A stretch of DNA of 64,000 nucleotides from Urophycis tenuis (taxonomy: Eukaryota; Chordata; Actinopteri; Gadiformes; Phycidae): NCBI GenBank assembly GCA_036785325.1, contig JAXIVH010000017.1, forward strand, positions 4,776,052 through 4,840,051. The letters are read 5' to 3'. Below are positions 61,626 through 64,000 of the stretch, in pieces. How positions within the stretch are numbered: the stretch's first letter is position 1; each line of letters starts with the position of its first letter. The position numbers and the translations under genes were made by a program. Under the pieces are notes generated by a model, which was not told the DNA's origin, made no database searches, and worked only from the letters and a program-made list of their open reading frames with translations.

Positions 61626-61681
61626 CTGTAACAAACACGACGACAGGGTCAGGGCAGAGGACAGGGGGCGCTCCGGCTTAC
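61626..61681 (-). other. col5a1: 56-nt spacer between the alternative exons
   Basis: It has donor GTAAGC and acceptor TTACAG but is below the usual vertebrate minimum intron length. The best branch-point match, ccctgac, places its A at about 61649: 32 nt from the donor and 23 nt from the acceptor. That is too tight for both sites to be used together. Confidence 0.8.
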
Positions 61682-61750
61682 CAGCTTCCCTCGTTTGTAT
61701 TCACTGAACCAGGACCCAGACACCTCCTTGGCCCAGGATGTGAGCCTCGC
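61682..61750 (-). CDS. col5a1: col5a1 alternative exon, upstream copy (64A type)
   Basis: 69 bp encoding ARLTSWAKEVSG then SWFSEYKRGKL, between acceptor gggctcag and donor GTAAGC, phase 0 at both ends. With its neighbours it gives KKSEG-ARLTSW...KRGKL-LSYVDAEG, the usual order in the alpha-1(V) C-propeptide. The position before the other 69-bp exon and the residues match the human 64A type. Confidence 0.93.
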
Positions 61751-63655
61751 CTGAGCCCAGGACGCGACGGGGCGGGGAGGAAGGGCACAGAACAGCAGCG
61801 TTAACAGGGGGAGGGTGGGGGGGGGGGGGGAGTCACGCAGAGGCACGCACACACACACACGCCTGCATGCACATAGACACACATAGACATAGACACACAC
61901 ACACACACACACACACCTGCACCTACACACACACCCACACACACACACACTCACTCACTCAGCCAACACCTGCACCTACACACCTACACACACACACACT
62001 CCTCGGTCCTCTTGAGGGTGTGAATGTGGCGCTGGGTGTGTGTGAGGCCGGACCCCAGAAGGTCATCACGGTGGTACTGTATTGGTACTGGATAAACATG
62101 AGACTGAGGAGGACTAGCGGCTAAAAGATGCACGAGTGCAGAGTGACAAAAGAGCGTTTTTGCGTCCTGATCTTAATAACCGTTCTGGGCTCTGCCACTC
62201 TGCTCTCTTTGTTCCCTGCAATGGGGGAGAAGATGCAGGGAGGTTGTTCCGCACACCCTCACAGGACTGCGGCGAAATTCCCGTGAGGGAAATGGAAACG
62301 GGAAACGGGGGAGCCAGGGGACGGGAGCGTGAGACGCGTGCCGCTGTCTGGAGGTTACCGCGGCGTACCCAGGATGCAACACTCCGGGAGACATTAGGGA
62401 GGCGTGATCTGCCTCCTTAATGCACTCCTAGTGAAGAGAGCCACACTGACGAGGAGCGAAATACAGAAACGTATTGCATAAATATATGTGTGTGTGTGCA
62501 CATACAGTATATGTGTGTGTGCGCATGTGTGTGCATATGTGTGTGTGTGTGTGTGTGTGCATATGTGTGTGTGTGCATATATGTGTGTGTGTGTGTGTGT
62601 GTATGTGTGTGTGTGCATACGTGTGTGTGCATATGTGTGTGTGCAATGGTGTTTATTTTCGCTCTCTGCAGCGCATTAAAAATGGATGGCGTGAATGCGA
62701 GCGCCCGGGCGCCAGGCGACAGGCAGCTCGCGCGTCGATTCTCTCTCTGTCTCTCTCCGAGCGCGGTGGGCCACTTTACCGCCGTCTTTGAGCCTTTTCT
62801 GCTGTGGCGGGCTTTCATCTCGCCGCCCCGCGCCTTTCAAAACGAACCCTCAACCCCGCCCACTGCCTATCCGGGTCCCTAACGAGCCGGCCCCTCCCCC
62901 CCCCGCTCCCCTGAGCCTGGTGGTGGGGAACGACGGCAGGGGGGAGGAGCCTGCCGCCATCGTCACGTGACCGCGCCCGGACGCCTGCCCCGCGGCAGCC
63001 CCGCGGCGGCTGGCGGCTTTGAAAGGCGGGCCCAAATCCAGGCGCCACCCACCTGTACGCCGGCAGAAGACCTCGCGTGGGAGGAGCCGGATGTCTCCTG
63101 CGGAGGTTATCCTGTGCGTGTGCGCGCGTGCGTGTGTTGAGCATGAGCCTAATGGGACTTTAAATACACAACGGGGCTCGGTGTGTGTTCGCTAAGTGAC
63201 AGGGCCACTCGAGACGGCGCCGCACACTCCCGGGGGCAATTCAAGAGCTCCTCGAATCATCTCCTCACTCCTCCTCCTCCTCCTCACTCCTCGTCCTCCA
63301 CAGCACGGTAATAACTGGACACCGCATCACTTCACCGGGGCTAATTATGTGGCTGCATGAGGAGCGGCGGCTGAGAGCTGCCGGCGTCAGCAGCATTGTC
63401 CTCCTCGAGATTCAGAGCCGCTGCTGTGCTCCCGGGGCCCCCGGCAGGTGATCCAGGCCGAAGGAGGAGGAGGAGGAGGCCGCTGCCCCGCCCTCCCTGT
63501 CTGTCTGCTTATCCGCAGACAGAGGCTCTGTCAGTGCCACGCGGCTACCACAGGAGGCTCTGCGCGGTCATCCCTCCAGCTGGGCGCGGGTTCGGGGTGG
63601 GCGGGTCCCCTGGAAGGATGCTGAGGGGGTGGGGGGGGGGGAGGGCGTGACTTAC
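61751..63655 (-). other. col5a1: col5a1 intron, 1.9 kb
   Basis: Donor GTAAGT at 63650-63655. Holds CA tracts at 61851-62000, a TG compound microsatellite at 62486-62644 and a GC-rich, CpG-bearing part at 62680-63080. No other exon is recognised. Confidence 0.8.
62486..62644. repeat. GT compound microsatellite in col5a1 intron
   Basis: (GT)n with GCAT interruptions. Confidence 0.93.
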
Positions 63656-63768
63656 CCCTTCGGACTTCTTATCGGGGAAGATGCAGCTCTCGCCCCCCGA
63701 GGTGAAGTTGCAGTAGACCTTGAAGGAGTCCCGAGAGCATCCCTGGTTGGGGTCGATCCAGTACTCGC
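63656..63768 (-). CDS. col5a1: Collagen V alpha-1, 113-bp C-propeptide exon
   Basis: It starts in the middle of a glycine codon (first base from the previous exon, outside the window) and then reads EYWIDPNQGCSRDSFKVYCN, FTSGGESC and PDKKSEG. It ends in phase 0 at donor GTAAGT, and the acceptor is cacaacag. Three of the conserved C-propeptide cysteines and an NFT glycosylation site lie here. The DPNQGCSRDSF block is the start of the fibrillar collagen C-terminal domain. The 113-bp length matches this exon in vertebrate V/XI genes. Confidence 0.95.
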
Positions 63769-64000
63769 CTGTTGTGGGGAGACGGGGAGGAAAGACAGGG
63801 CGAGAGAGAGATGGGGAGAGAGAGAGATAGGGAGATGGGGAGAGAGAGAGATAAGGAGATAGAGAGAGAGAGGAGAGAGATGGGGAAAGAGAGAGAGAGA
63901 GGGGGGGGTGAGAAAGGGAGAGAAAGCCATAACATCAGAACGCGCGAGTGAGGGTTTGAACTGTGCCCCGCCTTAGCAGAACCCGGTTCCCTCGGCGGCA
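63769..64000 (-). other. col5a1: col5a1 intron, cut by window end
   Basis: Includes a GA-rich tract at 63800-63905. The next upstream exon is not reached. Confidence 0.8.

Overview
The window looks like a gene-poor piece of a teleost fish genome. The evidence is a vertebrate fibrillar-collagen gene end with canonical GT-AG introns, fish-type tRNA-derived SINEs, L2-like LINE remnants, hAT-type DNA transposons, and very many long CA/GT and CT/GA dinucleotide arrays. Such microsatellite density is known from some fish groups, notably cod-like fishes, but the species cannot be fixed from this sequence. Two assembly gaps of 200 N each lie at 33289-33488 and 53801-54000.

Left part (1-12.1 kb) is a nest of mobile elements. 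A broken BED-finger hAT transposase fragment (22-321) is followed by a complete non-autonomous hAT element (403-1649) with 12-bp inverted repeats and an 8-bp target duplication. Next come a zinc-finger fragment (1940-2080) and an antisense L2-like LINE remnant (2630-3055). Into that LINE a full-length Ty3/gypsy-type LTR retrotransposon has inserted (3062-11518). It has two 1170-bp LTRs that read as identical, a tRNA-Thr-type primer binding site, a polypurine tract, and one uninterrupted Gag-Pol frame of 1976 codons with all catalytic motifs. Its Gag resembles the vertebrate PNMA (paraneoplastic antigen Ma) gene family. A tRNA-derived SINE follows at 11835-12094.

Middle part (12.1-56.1 kb) has no convincing protein-coding gene. 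It holds microsatellites, at least six minisatellites (31-bp at 23.5-24.1 kb, 18-bp at 27.2 kb, a tgctggtcc/GT composite at 36.1-37.0 kb, a C-rich one at 40.2 kb, 27-bp at 48.4-49.4 kb, 32-bp at 50.6-51.1 kb), two or three MITEs, SINE copies, LINE tails, two GC/CpG-rich stretches (29.75-31.13 and 47.5-47.96 kb), several hairpins, and AT-rich unique stretches with homeodomain-like cores that could be conserved non-coding elements.

Right part (56.1-64 kb) is the 3' end of a collagen V alpha-1 gene (col5a1) on the minus strand: a 113-bp exon, two adjacent 69-bp alternative exons, the 234-bp exon, the last 147-bp coding exon and a probable 2.5-kb 3' UTR. The two 69-bp exons have the same phase and length, encode alternative versions of one 23-residue segment of the C-propeptide, and are separated by only 56 nt. 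This is the mutually exclusive exon 64A/64B arrangement known in human COL5A1. The rest of the gene lies beyond position 64000.
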